From: Gemmatimonadales bacterium
GTDB lineage: Bacteria > Gemmatimonadota > Gemmatimonadetes > Gemmatimonadales > GWC2-71-9
Length of the DNA: 64,000 bases
Reading direction: 5' to 3'
Assembly: GCA_025934955.1 (NCBI GenBank)
Contig: JAICWE010000006.1
Span: 1-64,000 of the forward strand
Every line of letters starts with the position of its first letter. Position 1 is the first letter of the stretch. The notes under the pieces are model-generated. The model was not told where the DNA came from and did no database searches. It saw only the letters and a program-made list of their open reading frames with translations. The translations under genes were made by a program, and so were the position numbers. Shown one piece after another: positions 63,419-64,000 of this stretch.

Positions 63419-64000
<582 letters not shown>

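Overview
The window is very GC-rich (roughly 70% by eye) chromosomal DNA, densely packed with genes that overlap by 1-4 bases. There is no phage, insertion sequence, CRISPR array or rRNA. Gene content (short archaeal-type ProS, GWxTD-domain protein, LexA, separate PurS/PurQ/PurL, PurE+PurK) and coding style suggest a free-living Gram-negative-type bacterium. My best guess is Gemmatimonadota or a neighbouring soil phylum; this is an inference, since no marker was aligned.

Layout. 1-3.9 kb: phoH (cut by the edge), aspS, an orphan EIIA domain protein and rlmN. 3.9-13.5 kb: a serine-cycle block. ppc, a hydroxypyruvate reductase-type dehydrogenase, mtkB, mtkA, mcl and sga lie on the minus strand, with a glycerate 2-kinase divergent from sga. 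Together they encode every step specific to the serine cycle; SHMT, enolase and malate dehydrogenase are not in the window. 13.5-26.8 kb: a long minus-strand run trpD / trpC / trpB / HEAT protein / HD-GYP protein / trpA / chemoreceptor-like protein / folK / panB / panC / panD / yqeK / LytR_C protein. lexA is embedded on the opposite strand between trpD and trpC, and only a C-terminal stump of trpF remains between trpC and trpB. 26.9-42 kb: a plus-strand 13-gene run truA, htrA, purB, purC, psd, pssA, purS, purQ, purL, purF, ppdK, purE, purK, most of it with overlapping start and stop codons. 42-44.3 kb: a class V aminotransferase, a SWIM mini-protein and the tmRNA gene. 44.3-50.8 kb: a sugar-oxidation cluster (epimerase, GMC oxidoreductase, gluconate dehydrogenase subunit 3-like protein, Gfo/Idh/MocA oxidoreductase, MFS carrier, DUF1080 protein) that resembles 3-keto-glycoside catabolism. 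50.8-54 kb: GGDEF protein, larB, dusB. 54-64 kb: a second orphan EIIA, a GWxTD protein, then guaA, lysA, proS, hisS, folC and partial accD on the minus strand.

Themes. Several genes have sigma70-like promoters whose -10 box ends only 6-10 bases before the start codon, which implies leaderless or nearly leaderless mRNAs. In one case (dusB and EIIA) two such promoters face each other and overlap. The octamer GCCTAACG recurs at least nine times inside coding sequence and forces rare TTA and CCT-AAC codons. The most notable systems are the compact serine cycle, the HEAT/HD-GYP pair with a shared N-terminal domain inside the trp run, and the trpF deletion remnant.
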